A DNA stretch of 64,000 bases from Glycocaulis sp. (GCA_022565665.1 JAIUMI010000006.1:1-64000), one strand, 5' to 3'; shown: positions 1-9,501, counted from the stretch's first letter. The notes: generated by a model from the sequence alone, not told the origin. Translations and numbers: made by a program.

Positions 1-106
1 GGGGCCCCATGCCGGGCCCCGGCCACCCAACCCCCACCGCGCGGCCTGGGGGGCCCGGGGGGCCGGGCGGGGGCCCAGCAACCCCGGGCCATGACAGCGA
101 GGGGCG
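1..106. other. Extremely GC-rich, homopolymer-laden window edge
   Basis: The first ~90 bases are almost only G and C, with runs of four to six identical bases and repeated GGGCCC, and contain no credible coding frame. The texture changes abruptly to normal coding composition near position 91. It may be a low-quality contig end or an intergenic GC hairpin cluster. No gene is seen here. Confidence 0.5.
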
Positions 107-1339
107 CTAGACCCCGATCACGAAGGACACATTGGCCGTGCCGGAGCCACCGACATTGAAGGTGGCGAAGGTTTTCGCTCCCTCCACCTGCATGTCGCCC
201 GCCCGACCGGTGGTCTGGCGTGCACAATCAAGCGCCATGCGTACGCCCGTCGCACCGACAGGATGGCCGAGCCCGATCAGACCGCCGGACGGGTTCACAG
301 GCAGCCTGCCATCAAACGCGATTGAGCCGTCTTCCACCGCCTTCCAGCCCTCGCCGGGCGCGGTGATGCCGAAATGCTCGATCGCCATGTATTCGGTGAT
401 GGAGAAGCAGTCATGCGTCTCGATCCCGTCCAGCGCCTCGGGGCCTGAAATCCCGGCGCGTTTATAGGCATCGGTGATGGCCCGGCGCGTCCATGGCAGG
501 GCATGGCCGCCCTCGGCCCTGGAGCGTTTCAGCTTCTCTTCCATCAGCAGTGGCGCAGTGGTGTGACCCCAGCCCTTCAGGCGCGGGATTTCGGCAATGT
601 CCAGCCCGCGTGCACCAGCGTACTCACGCGCCGCCTTCTCGCCAGCCAGCACGATTACGGCGGCCCCGTCGGTCACCTGCCCGCAATCGGATTTGCGCAT
701 CCAGCCCTCAATCACGGGGTTGGCCGCATCGTCCTGGCTGAAACTGCCCTCACCAAACTGCCAGCTGCGCGTCTGAGCGTTGGGATTGCGTTTGGCATTG
801 TCGAAATTGATCTTCGAAATCGCGGCCAGATGCTCGTATTTCAGGCCGTAGCGGCGGTCATATTCTTCCGCCAGATCGGAGAACATGGCCGGCCAGAGAT
901 AGCGCGCGCCGAGCGCTTCGCGCCCCGCCCATGCCGCACTGCCCAGATATTGCGCCGCCGTCTCGCCCGGCACATTGCGCATCATCTCCACGCCCACCAC
1001 CGCGACCGTACCGTAATGGCCTGCAAGGATGTCGCTCATCGCCGCAAGGATCGCCATGGAGCCGGAAGCGCAGGCGGCCTCATGGCGGCTGGTGGGCTTG
1101 CCCTCAAAGCCCGGATCGACATGGCCCATCATGCCGCCGAGCAGGCCCTGCCCGCAGAACAGCTCACCGGCGAAATTGCCGACATGGACGGCGTCGATCT
1201 CGGACGCGTCCATGTTCATATCGGCCAGCGCGGCGCCGGTGGTATCCGCGATCAGGTCGAACAGCGTCTTGTCGGCGCGGGTCCAGTTGGCGGCAAAATC
1301 GCTCTGCGCCCCGCCAAGAATGAAGACGGGCTGGGTCAT
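107..1339 (-). CDS. SCPx-type thiolase family protein (acetyl-CoA acetyltransferase-like)
   Basis: This 410-residue protein has the thiolase fold and probably cleaves or condenses a beta-ketoacyl-CoA in the cytoplasm. The nucleophilic Cys is C90 in HEAACASGS. The HDCF motif at residues 309-312 supplies a second Cys (C311), as in SCP2/SCPx thiolases. H359 lies in GLGHPVGATG. The C-terminal Cys of classical thiolases is replaced here by NVGGSG, which supports SCPx rather than FadA/PhaA type. Its start overlaps the end of the acyl-CoA ligase upstream by 4 nt (ATGA), so the two are translationally coupled: the ligase would activate an acid and this enzyme would act later on the CoA ester. The exact substrate is unknown. 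Confidence 0.88.
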   Translation of the reverse strand: MTQPVFILGGAQSDFAANWTRADKTLFDLIADTTGAALADMNMDASEIDAVHVGNFAGELFCGQGLLGGMMGHVDPGFEGKPTSRHEAACASGSMAILAAMSDILAGHYGTVAVVGVEMMRNVPGETAAQYLGSAAWAGREALGARYLWPAMFSDLAEEYDRRYGLKYEHLAAISKINFDNAKRNPNAQTRSWQFGEGSFSQDDAANPVIEGWMRKSDCGQVTDGAAVIVLAGEKAAREYAGARGLDIAEIPRLKGWGHTTAPLLMEEKLKRSRAEGGHALPWTRRAITDAYKRAGISGPEALDGIETHDCFSITEYMAIEHFGITAPGEGWKAVEDGSIAFDGRLPVNPSGGLIGLGHPVGATGVRMALDCARQTTGRAGDMQVEGAKTFATFNVGGSGTANVSFVIGV

Positions 1340-3039
1340 CCGGCCTGCTCCTTTGCCATCTCGACGAGCCGCCAGCGCAATACCTTGTTCAGCGGATTGC
1401 GCGGCAGGGCGTCCACCTGGATCATTTTCTCCGGCAGTTTGAAATTGGCGATTTCCTTGGACTTGAGGAAGTCGACAATATCTTCCAGCGTGATCGTCTC
1501 GCCATCGGCAGGCACGGCGGCGACCCAGATGCGCTCACCCATCACCTCGTCGGGCATGCCGAAGACGGCGGCCTCTTTGAGCTTTGGGTGGCCTTCCATC
1601 AGTGTGTCGAGCTCAGCGGCAGAGATGTTCACCCCGCCACGGATGATGATGTCCTTCGCGCGTCCGCGGAACAGCAGGAAATTCTCATCATCCGGCGAAA
1701 TCTGGAACAGATCGCCGGTACGGAAATAACCATCTGCGTCAAAGACTTCCGTCAGCTCCTCCGCACTGGAGCCCCAATAGCCCTCAAACACGGACGGGCC
1801 CTTCACCAGAAGTTCGCCATCCTCGCCCGGGCCGGTGACTTCCTTGCCGGTCTCGATGGAGACGAGCTTGGTCTTCATGCGCGCATGCATGGGATTGGCG
1901 AAATTCGCTTTTCCATGGCCGAAGCGCGGGAAGGCTGTCGCGCGCAGGGCGGTATCGGGCACGTCCTCGGGGCCGGAGCAGAGCGAGATGCCCTCATTGG
2001 AGCCGAAGAGATTGACGATCTCCACGCCGCGCGCCTTCCAGCCCGCGACCATGAATTCGGAGAGCGGTGCCGAACCCGACCCGATCACGCGCAAGGCAGA
2101 GAGATCAAACTGGTCTAGCAGGCCCTCCTGTTTCAGGAGGATGGTCAGCACGGCGGGCGGCGCGATAGTGGCCGTCACCTTCTCGCTCACAAGCTGCTGC
2201 AGGAAAACCGGCAGCTCGAACGGGTGGTGCAGGACAAGCGTGCCCTCACACGTCAGCCAGGAGGCGAACATGCCGCCAATGGCTGCCATGTTGGTCATCG
2301 GGAAGGGGTTCAGCAGCACTTCGTGTTTTTTCAGCGCCATGCCGTGGAAGGTGGCCGGGCCAATGGCAATCCAGTGATTGTGAGAGCGCGGCACACCCTT
2401 GGGCACGCCTGTCGTGCCAGAGGTCCAGCAGATGGTGAAGCAGTCATCGGCCTCGCCGGCGCGCTTCGTGGCGGAGCCGCCAATCCCCATCAGGCCCTTT
2501 TTCAGCTTTGCATTGGCGATCTCTGCGGAGAAATCAACGAGCCCGTCCCCGCCGCCATCCATGGAAAGGACTACGGCCTGGTCACCGGCGACCGCCTTGC
2601 AGGCCTTGGCCAGCTCACGGTCCTTGAAGCGGGCGCTAGCCAGGAAGGCGCGCGGACGCACGCTTTCCAGCGCATGGCGCAGCTCGTGACCGGAATACTG
2701 GACGGGCACGGGGCTTAGGATCACGCCGAGCTTGGCGCAGGCCAGATAAATCGAGAGCGTGTCGACCACGTTGGGCATCTGCATGACCACGCGGTCGCCC
2801 TTGGTGAGCCCTTGTGCAGCCAGCGCCGCCGCCGTCCGCTCGGTCTCGTCGGCAAGCTCGCTCCAGCTCAGGCGGCGCGGCGCAGCGCCGGTCAGCGCTT
2901 CGCGGTCGGGCGGATCAATGGCCGCCACCGCATCGCCACGGCTGGCCACCACGCGCAGGAAGATGTCGTAGAACGTGTCATCGCCCCACCAGCCGGCCTT
3001 GCGGTATTCGGCGATCTTCTTCGGCGTTGCGAGCTTCAT
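1336..3039 (-). CDS. AMP-forming acyl-CoA synthetase/ligase
   Basis: This is a 567-residue ANL-superfamily adenylate-forming enzyme. The phosphate-binding loop is TSGTTGVPKG, the A5 region is LFGSNEG, the hinge region contains YFRTGDLF, and the catalytic Lys is expected in NPLNKVLRWRL near the C-terminus. It converts a carboxylic acid to its CoA thioester through an acyl-adenylate. A strong GGGGAGG ribosome site lies 9 nt before the ATG. A 110-nt gap separates it from the upstream oxygenase gene, so an internal promoter is possible. The thiolase follows with a 4-nt overlap. The substrate (fatty, aromatic or terpenoid acid) cannot be told from sequence. Confidence 0.9.
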   Translation of the reverse strand: MKLATPKKIAEYRKAGWWGDDTFYDIFLRVVASRGDAVAAIDPPDREALTGAAPRRLSWSELADETERTAAALAAQGLTKGDRVVMQMPNVVDTLSIYLACAKLGVILSPVPVQYSGHELRHALESVRPRAFLASARFKDRELAKACKAVAGDQAVVLSMDGGGDGLVDFSAEIANAKLKKGLMGIGGSATKRAGEADDCFTICWTSGTTGVPKGVPRSHNHWIAIGPATFHGMALKKHEVLLNPFPMTNMAAIGGMFASWLTCEGTLVLHHPFELPVFLQQLVSEKVTATIAPPAVLTILLKQEGLLDQFDLSALRVIGSGSAPLSEFMVAGWKARGVEIVNLFGSNEGISLCSGPEDVPDTALRATAFPRFGHGKANFANPMHARMKTKLVSIETGKEVTGPGEDGELLVKGPSVFEGYWGSSAEELTEVFDADGYFRTGDLFQISPDDENFLLFRGRAKDIIIRGGVNISAAELDTLMEGHPKLKEAAVFGMPDEVMGERIWVAAVPADGETITLEDIVDFLKSKEIANFKLPEKMIQVDALPRNPLNKVLRWRLVEMAKEQAG

Positions 3040-3149
3040 GGGTCTGGACCTCCCCGTAATTGATTATCGGCAGTCACGACAGCAAGACCCGCGCACGCCT
3101 CGTTCACCGGACGCGCTTCGGGCCTTGCTTTTATTTGGCGGGCTAGAGG

Positions 3150-4637
3150 CTACGCCCAGCCCATTTCCGTTCCGGGCACCCAGGTGGAGTGGAACCCGGC
3201 CGGTACGCGCGAGGGAAGGATCACCCGGGCCACCGGGCCCTTCTCGATATCCTTCGCATCGATGATGTGACACTCCGACTGGCCGTCCTCTTCATTGGTG
3301 ATGAAGGTGATGAGATAGCCGTCATCCTCATCGCCATTGGAGTTCAGGCGCGGCGCGAACGGACTTTCAGACCCGTACCAGCCCTCCTTGAACTTCAGGC
3401 TCTGGGATGAACCGGTCTGGGTGTCGAACTTGATCAGCCCGTCAAAAACCATCGTCTCGCGGTTGAGCGGGATGGAGACATGATAGGAATAGCGCGACTT
3501 GCGGCCCGCCACATCCATATTGACGGTCGGGAACTCCGCATTGCGGTCGTCCAGCCATTCCTCACGCGTCTCGCCGGTCTTCAGGTTGAACTTCCAGCGG
3601 TGGAAGCGCGCTTTCAGCAGCAGGAAGGCCATCATGCGCGAATACATGCCTTGGCCCGGCTTGGATTCCGGGCACGGCTCGGTCACCCGGCAGCCCTCCA
3701 TGATGATCCAGTCGCCTTCCTCCCACGAATTGGTGACGTGGTAGATGTAGCAGGGCTCGGCCTCGAACCAGCGCACATCGCCTTCCTTGCCGTACTTCGG
3801 AATGATTCCGAAGCGCGAGGGCATATCGGGATAGAAGGTCACCTTGTGGATGCCGCGCGGCAGCAGTTCCGGATCCCAGAACAGCGGCAGGTCGTGCAGG
3901 ATCGCGTAGTTTTCCGTCATCGCCATGTCGTGCGGCAGGCGCGGGCCCGGCACATCGATGGGGACGTTGCGGATCATCTGCCCTTCACGCGAGACCACGT
4001 GATAGGTCATGTAGGGCGGCTTGGTATTGTAATCGAAGAAGAAGAGCTCACCGGTGACCGGGTCGGTCTTGGCGTGGGCTGAGACCTGACGGGTCAACGC
4101 GCCGCCCCATGTCTGCTCGCCCAGCGTCTCGCCGGTCGCCGGATCAAGGCGCACGGGCACACCCGCCTGATACCACAGCGCCAGCACCTCGCCATTATGG
4201 AGGATCAGGTCGGTATTGCCCGAATCCTTCAGCCAGCCATCAGAGCCCGCGCCCGGAGGGGCGTTGGGGTCCGGATGGCCCATATAGCCCGGCCATTGCT
4301 CCTCGCCCTTGGCGGCATTGGCGTTGAAATGGGCCGTGCGCACGAAGCGGGAGCGATAGCTCGCCTTGCCGTCCTTGAAGGCGATGGTGTGGACCATGCC
4401 GTCGCCATCAAACCAGTGATGCTTGGATTTCGGTGCATAGACCTGGTTCGGCCCGTTGCGCATATAGGCGCCGCAGAGATCGGCCGGAATTTCCCCGATG
4501 ACTTTCAGCTCATTGGCCGTCGTCTCATGGGCGACCGGCGCATAGAGGCCGCGCAGATAGGCGTTGTCGATATCGGACAGCCAGGATGGCGCATCGCGCT
4601 CCATCCGGCGGCTTGGATCAGGCACCGGGGCGTTCAT
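3150..4637 (-). CDS. Carotenoid/lignostilbene oxygenase family protein (RPE65-like)
   Basis: This 495-residue non-haem iron dioxygenase cleaves a C=C bond in a carotenoid, stilbene or similar substrate. The four family His ligands are visible: H188 in SAHAKTDP, H236 in LPHDMAMTENY, H300 in YIYHVTNSWE and H483 in GFHSTWVPG. The start is set at the ATG encoding MNAPVPD, which has AAAGGAG 8 nt upstream. A GTG three codons earlier would overlap that ribosome site. The first 20 nt overlap the end of the flavin oxidoreductase gene. Next to an acyl-CoA ligase and thiolase it fits a pathway in which oxidative cleavage gives an aldehyde or acid that is then activated. Lignostilbene or apocarotenoid cleavage are both possible. 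Confidence 0.88.
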   Translation of the reverse strand: MNAPVPDPSRRMERDAPSWLSDIDNAYLRGLYAPVAHETTANELKVIGEIPADLCGAYMRNGPNQVYAPKSKHHWFDGDGMVHTIAFKDGKASYRSRFVRTAHFNANAAKGEEQWPGYMGHPDPNAPPGAGSDGWLKDSGNTDLILHNGEVLALWYQAGVPVRLDPATGETLGEQTWGGALTRQVSAHAKTDPVTGELFFFDYNTKPPYMTYHVVSREGQMIRNVPIDVPGPRLPHDMAMTENYAILHDLPLFWDPELLPRGIHKVTFYPDMPSRFGIIPKYGKEGDVRWFEAEPCYIYHVTNSWEEGDWIIMEGCRVTEPCPESKPGQGMYSRMMAFLLLKARFHRWKFNLKTGETREEWLDDRNAEFPTVNMDVAGRKSRYSYHVSIPLNRETMVFDGLIKFDTQTGSSQSLKFKEGWYGSESPFAPRLNSNGDEDDGYLITFITNEEDGQSECHIIDAKDIEKGPVARVILPSRVPAGFHSTWVPGTEMGWA

Positions 4638-5598
4638 CAGGAGCACTCCTTTCCAGAACTATCGCCGCTCCGTTTCCGCGCGGCTGAGGTGTTTCATATT
4701 CGCGGGCCAGGCGATCCACGATGGCACTGACGGGTTCGATCGCGCTGACCGAGCCCACGCCCTGACCGGCCGACCAGACATCCTTCCAGCCTTTGAGGAT
4801 TTTCGAGGGATCGTCGAACTGGACCCGGCCCTTCTCGGGCAGGTTTTCCGGGTCCAGCCCGGAGCGTTTCAGGCTTTCTTTCAGCCAGCTGGCCGGCACA
4901 CCGGTGACCGAGGCAGAGACCACGAGGTCTGACGGCCCGGCACGCACCACCATGTCCTTGTATTCGTCTTGCGCCAGGCTCTCTTCGGCGGTGATGAAGG
5001 CGGTGCCCATATAGGCAAGGTCTGCGCCCATGGCTTCGGCAGCGCGGATGCCGCGCCCGGTCGAAATGCCGCCTGCCACCGCGATATAGCCATCAAAGAA
5101 GCCGCGCACGGCCTCGATGAAGGCGATATTGGCGATGGTACCGGTATGCCCGCCAGCACCGGCACAGACCAGCACCAGCCCGTCCACCCCCGTGGCTGCG
5201 GCCTTGGCGGCGAACTCCACCGAATTGACATCGGCAAACACCAGCCCGCCATAGCCATGCACGACCTCCACCACGCGGTGCGGCCCGCCAAGGGCGGTGA
5301 TCACGATGGGCGGCCGGTATTTCTTCACCAGTTCCAGCTCCGCATCGAAGCGCGGATAGGAGGAATGGCAGATCATGTTATAGGCCCAGGGCGCATCGTC
5401 CTCGTCCAGCGAGGCGGTGATGGTCTGCATCCAGGTTTCAAGATCTTCAATCGTGCGGCAGTTCGGACCGGGAAACGAACCGATTACACCCGCCTTGCAG
5501 GCCGCCAGCACCATGTCGGGCCCCGACACGAGAAACATGGGCGCCGCCACCAGCGGCAGGCGCAGATTGCGGGTGATATGAGAAGGCAAGCGGCTCAA
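4618..5598 (-). CDS. Nitronate monooxygenase-like NAD(P)H-dependent flavin oxidoreductase
   Basis: This 326-residue TIM-barrel flavoprotein belongs to the 2-nitropropane dioxygenase/NMO family. Family marks are LRLPLVAAPMFLVSGP at the N-terminus, the VCAGAGGHTG phosphate-binding segment and VAGGISTGRGIRAAEAMGAD. Members oxidise nitronates, or act as NADH:quinone reductases or enoyl-CoA reductases, so the exact role is open. The predicted start is TTG at 5598. The next in-frame ATG would remove the first barrel strand, so TTG is preferred although its ribosome site is weak. It is the first gene of a leftward operon with the oxygenase, ligase and thiolase, and lies divergent from the HxlR-type regulator. 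Confidence 0.85.
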   Translation of the reverse strand: MSRLPSHITRNLRLPLVAAPMFLVSGPDMVLAACKAGVIGSFPGPNCRTIEDLETWMQTITASLDEDDAPWAYNMICHSSYPRFDAELELVKKYRPPIVITALGGPHRVVEVVHGYGGLVFADVNSVEFAAKAAATGVDGLVLVCAGAGGHTGTIANIAFIEAVRGFFDGYIAVAGGISTGRGIRAAEAMGADLAYMGTAFITAEESLAQDEYKDMVVRAGPSDLVVSASVTGVPASWLKESLKRSGLDPENLPEKGRVQFDDPSKILKGWKDVWSAGQGVGSVSAIEPVSAIVDRLAREYETPQPRGNGAAIVLERSAPDERPGA

Positions 5599-5634
5599 GA
5601 TCAGGTTTCCAAGTCTTCGGGACTAGTCACTTTG

Positions 5635-5697
5635 TTAGCGAAACTTACCCTAGCCGGTTTCGTAACCCACCTCAACCCCCATGGGCGTTTGCGAAAC
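5635..5697. promoter_or_regulatory. Operator-like cluster of GCGAAAC elements in the divergent promoter
   Basis: Between the leftward oxidoreductase operon and the rightward HxlR gene are three related elements: TTAGCGAAAC at 5635-5644, its near inverse GTTTCGTAA at 5657-5665 (12-nt spacer) and GCGAAAC at 5691-5697. The 13-mer TAGCGAAACTYAC (5636-5648) recurs before the TonB receptor gene. The inverted arrangement in a divergon suggests the binding site of the adjacent regulator. This is inference. Confidence 0.5.
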
Positions 5698-5723
5698 GGG
5701 TTTTCATCGGCTCTATTGAGCGC

Positions 5724-6692
5724 ATGAGCACCGGCCTGAAACAGATGATTCAGAACAACCCCGTCTCCCACGCCATGGACGTGGTAGGCGAGGCGTGGAC
5801 CATGCTGATCCTGCGTGAGGCCTTCCGCGGTGCGCGCCGCTTTGATGACTGGCTGGAGCGCCTCGCGATTGCGCGTTCGGTGCTGGCACGGCGGCTGAAA
5901 ACGCTGACCGAGGCGGGGCTCCTTGAGCGCCGTCAGTATCAGGCCCGGCCGCCACGTGATGAGTATGTGCTGACCGCGATGGGACGCGACCTTTACGGCG
6001 TCGCGATCATGCTGATTCTCTGGGAACAAGACTGGTCGCCGCGCGCCGAACCGGCCCGCGCCATCCGCCTTATCGACCGTGACGGCTCCGGCCCGGTGGA
6101 GCCCGTCATGGCCGGCGAGAACCCCAAGAAGCCGATCCTTCCTGGCGACGTGCTACCCCGCCCCGGCCCGGTGCCCGGCAAGGCACCCGCCCTGAAGGAA
6201 ATGCGCCGGCGCAAGGTGCAACCTGCCATGCGCGCCAGCGGCAAGCCCATCGAGCTCGGCATCGAGCTGTTTGGCGATTACTGGACCAATCTGGTGCTGG
6301 CGGCCTGCTTCTACCGAACACGCCGCTATGACGATTTCCTGAAAAATCTCGACGTATCGACCAGCGTGCTGGCAGACCGGCTGGACGGGCTGGTGGCTCA
6401 CGGCATTCTGGCCCGCAAGCTCTATCAGAAGCGCCCCGACCGGTACGAATACGTGCTGACCGATATGGGCCGGGCGCTCTATCCCACCGTGCTTGCCTTC
6501 TTTGCCTGGGGCGCGCGCTGGCTGTGCGAGGATGGCAAGCTGCCGGTAGAACTGGTCTCGCAGAGCACCGGCAAGCCCGTCATCCCGGTCCTGCGCAATG
6601 CCCATACCGGCGAGCCGATCGATCCGCGCGCCGTTCGCCCCGTACCTGCCCTGTCACAGCGCGAACGCGCGGCCCTGAACGCAGCGCAGTGA
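5724..6692 (+). CDS. Tandem-domain HxlR-family transcriptional regulator
   Basis: The 322-residue protein contains two HxlR-type winged helix-turn-helix units. The first spans about residues 10-100 (GEAWTMLILREAFRGARRFD, then RSVLARRLKTLTEAGLLERR and YVLTAMGRDLY). The second spans about residues 175-270 (GDYWTNLVLAACFYRTRRYD, SVLADRLDGLVAHGILARKL, YVLTDMGRALYP). HxlR proteins are usually ~110 residues and bind as dimers, so this chain resembles a covalent pseudo-dimer. The units differ enough that an old duplication is likely. It is transcribed away from the oxygenase/ligase operon, and operator-like repeats lie in between, so it probably controls that operon. The ribosome site is weak. Confidence 0.88.
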   Translation: MSTGLKQMIQNNPVSHAMDVVGEAWTMLILREAFRGARRFDDWLERLAIARSVLARRLKTLTEAGLLERRQYQARPPRDEYVLTAMGRDLYGVAIMLILWEQDWSPRAEPARAIRLIDRDGSGPVEPVMAGENPKKPILPGDVLPRPGPVPGKAPALKEMRRRKVQPAMRASGKPIELGIELFGDYWTNLVLAACFYRTRRYDDFLKNLDVSTSVLADRLDGLVAHGILARKLYQKRPDRYEYVLTDMGRALYPTVLAFFAWGARWLCEDGKLPVELVSQSTGKPVIPVLRNAHTGEPIDPRAVRPVPALSQRERAALNAAQ

Positions 6693-6711
6693 CGCCAGCA
6701 AGGAGGCTTTC

Positions 6712-7113
6712 ATGAAAGCCCCGCGATTTGAAAGCATCGACGCCTACCACGCCGCCCAGTCGGAAACCGATCGGCAGATCTGCGACACACTCCGGCGCGT
6801 GATTGATGACACCCTTCCCGAAGCGGAGAGCAAGATCTGGCACGCTCACCCGGTCTGGTTCCTCGACGGCAACCCGGTCACCGGCTACAGCAAGCTGAAG
6901 TCTTGCGTGCGCCTGCTGTTCTGGAGCGGGCAGTCTTTCGAGACGCCGGGGCTTAAGCCGGAAGGCACGTTCAAGGCCGCCGAGGCGCGCTTCACCGCGC
7001 CCGAAGAGATCGATGAGAGCCTGCTGCGGCGCTGGCTCGCGGAGTCGCGCACCGTGCAGTGGGATTACAAGAACATCGTCAAACGCAAGGGCCGGCTGGA
7101 ACGGCTGGTCTGA
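6712..7113 (+). CDS. DUF1801 domain protein
   Basis: This 133-residue protein has the DUF1801 (YdhG-like) signature: a helical N-terminus, WHAHPVWFLDGNPVTGYS and a C-terminal LLRRWLAESRTVQWDYKNIV segment. The biochemical function of the family is unknown. A near-perfect AAGGAGG lies 6 nt before the ATG. It follows the HxlR gene by 19 nt and is probably co-transcribed with it. A hairpin just after the stop marks the end of the unit. Confidence 0.85.
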   Translation: MKAPRFESIDAYHAAQSETDRQICDTLRRVIDDTLPEAESKIWHAHPVWFLDGNPVTGYSKLKSCVRLLFWSGQSFETPGLKPEGTFKAAEARFTAPEEIDESLLRRWLAESRTVQWDYKNIVKRKGRLERLV

Positions 7114-7121
7114 CATGAGAA

Positions 7122-7149
7122 AAGGGCGGCACCTTGCGGCACCGCCCTT
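7122..7149. terminator. Hairpin terminator between convergent genes
   Basis: AAGGGCGG (7122-7129) pairs with CCGCCCTT (7142-7149) between the ends of the DUF1801 gene and the TonB receptor gene. Read on the minus strand the stem is followed by TTTT, so it is best read as the intrinsic terminator of the receptor gene, and it may act in both directions. Confidence 0.6.
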
Positions 7150-7172
7150 CCCTTCGGCATCAGTTCCCGAGG

Positions 7173-9383
7173 CTAATTTCCGAACCGCATCCGGAACTGG
7201 GCTCCGAACGTGCGCGGCGGTGCAAACACCGTGAACGCGATGTCCAGATTCTTGATGATGTGAACCGGATAGGTCTCATCGGTGAGGTTGCGGCCCCACA
7301 GCGAGATGTCCCAGTTCGCATTGTCAGGCCCCCAGCTCAGCCGGGCATCGACCGTACCGTAGGATTCCACCCGCGTTTCCGGCGCATTGGACGGATCGAA
7401 GAAGAAGTCCCCGGTCCAGTTATAGTCCAGACGCGCCCGCGCCGTGCCCTCAGCGACCGGCAGGTCGAGCGCGGCGAACACATTGTACTGATGCTCGGGC
7501 GAGCGGGTCAGCTGGTTGCCGTTATAGGGCAGCACACCCAGCGGGGAGACCGCATCGGAGGTGTACTGCGCATCGAGATAGGCGTAGGAGCCGCCGAACT
7601 GGAAGTACTCATTCGCCCGGAAGGCAAACTCCGCCTCGATGCCGCGAATTTCAGCATTGGCGTTGGCCGTAGACAGGTTCAGCCCCAGCAGCTCATAGAC
7701 CTGCAGATCCTGATAGTCGGTGTAGAAAGCGGCCAGGTTGAAGATGCCCGCCCCATCGGCAAAGGTCGATTTCAGGCCGATCTCGAAATTGTCGAGAATC
7801 TCGGGATCGAGCGGCGTGGTGGCCTGCGCCGCACTTTGCGCCTGGCTGGGATAGAGGCCGGACTTGTAGCCCCGGTCATAGGAGGCATAGAGCATCACAT
7901 TGTCGGATGCCTGCCAGTCCAGCGCAAGGCGCCAGGTCGGCTCGGTCCAGCTTTCGCTGCCCGACGCGCCCTGCGGATAGGCTTGCCCCGGGGGCGGACC
8001 CAGCGGAATGCCCGGGAACGGCCCGCCGGGCGTGTCATTATCCACGCCGCGTGCGAAGATCTCCTTGCTGTCATAGGTCAGCCGCCCACCCACGGTGAGG
8101 TTCAGCGTGTCGGCCAGCGGCCAGGTCATCTGCGCAAACAGCGCCGCTGACTGGTTGGTCGCTTCCTGGAAGAAGGTCACATCCCCCGACGCAATGGCCG
8201 GAAGCGGCGGGAAGGCGTTGACGATGAAGCGCTCATTACGGTCCACCTCTTCGTGGAAGAGGTAAAGACCCGCAACCCAGAACGCGCCATTATCGAGCGT
8301 GCTCGACAGGCGGAATTCCTGGGTGAACTGCCAGGCTTCGTCCTCGTTGATGTCTTCCACCGAGAGCACGTAAGGCGGCGCGGGAAGCCCGCCCAGATCG
8401 TCAAACCAGTTGAACTCCAGATGCCGGTAGGAGGTCAGCGAGACGAAATCGAGATCACCGAAGGAACGCTCGGCCCGCAGCAGCGCGCCCCAGCTGTCCC
8501 GGTCCTGGAAGGTATCGGGGCTGGAAAAGCTCTGGCGGTCATTCAGTCCGGCGCGGATCGCACCGATCAGGCTGATGAAGGCCGGATTGGTATTGGCGCC
8601 GGGCACGGGAATGCGCGCCTGACCGTCGGTCTCGTCGCGCGCATAGTCGGCCTGCGCGAGAAAGCTCCACTCACCAGCATCCCAGCTGATCGCGCCGCGA
8701 ACGCCCCAGGTGGTCGCTCCACCAAGATCGGTGCCAGACGGAACGCTTTCCGAATAGCCGTCATGGGACTGGTAGAGGAAGGCCAGACGCCCAGCGGCGT
8801 TGCCGCCTTCACCCAGCGGACCGTTCAGAACAGCGCTGAGATGGGTATCGTTATAATCGCCATAGCCCAGCGTGAACTCGCCGAACTGGCTTGTGTGATC
8901 GGGACGCGCGGTGATGATATTGACCGCGCCGCCGGCCGCGTTGCGGCCATAGAGTGTGCCCTGCGGGCCGCGCAGCACTTCCACGCGTTCAATATCGAAG
9001 AAGCTCAGCGCACCGCCACCGGCGCGGCCGATATACACCTCGTCGATCGACACCGCGACGGACGGGTCGCCAGCTGCGGAGTCCGAGGTGGACCCGATAC
9101 CGCGAATGTAGAGCTGCGGCTCACCGATATTGAAGCGCGTCATGGTGAAGCCGGGCGTACGATCGGCAATGCCTTCCACACCGGCGATCGAGGAATCGCG
9201 CAGATCAGCCGCGCTGAAGGCCGTCACGGCAATCGGCACGTCCTGAACGGACTGCTCGCGACGCTGCGAGGTGACGGTGATGATGTCGGCGGATTACGCA
9301 ATCGCGGTGCCCGCCGAGGCCAGCGCACCGCCGAGTGCCGCAGCACCGACGGACAGGCGCAGCCAGGCTTTCCTGGATAACAT
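7173..9383 (-). pseudogene. TonB-dependent receptor interrupted by one in-frame TAA at the signal-peptide junction
   Basis: Reading from ATG 9383 (GGGGAGG 5 nt upstream), a signal peptide beginning MLSRKAWLRLSVGAAALGGA and ending in AIA is followed directly by TAA (9296-9294). The same frame then continues with SADIITVTSQRREQSVQDVP and a complete plug and barrel ending in FRMRFGN. The plug (GPQGTLYGRNAAGGAVNI) and the C-terminal aromatic region are intact. The whole frame would be about 735 residues plus the stop. The receptor would import a scarce or bulky ligand across the outer membrane. CAA (Gln) to TAA is a single transition and AIA-Q is a typical cleavage site. It could be a nonsense mutation, a sequencing error, or suppressed. 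Without the signal peptide the 688-residue remainder could not reach the outer membrane. Confidence 0.85.
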
Positions 9384-9501
9384 GGGACCTCCCCTTCGTG
9401 TTTCGTGTCTTCTTGAATGGGCCGCCCGGCCGGAATCGGATGTGCGGAACCACTGGGTGGAACATAACTTCAATAAACGAACTAACTCAAGGCGGCTTTT
9501 A

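Noticed and set aside
503-1729. Long open frame antisense to the thiolase and ligase genes
   Set aside because: In GC-rich genomes the antisense strand often has long open frames. The translation shows no family motif, and the opposite strand carries clear thiolase and ligase motifs.
4638-4646. GTG start three codons upstream for the carotenoid oxygenase
   Set aside because: It overlaps the ribosome site AAAGGAG that serves the ATG at 4637, so the ATG is preferred.
9294-9296. TAA as a recoded sense codon
   Set aside because: TAA is not used for selenocysteine or pyrrolysine, and no recoding element was seen. A mutation or read error is simpler.
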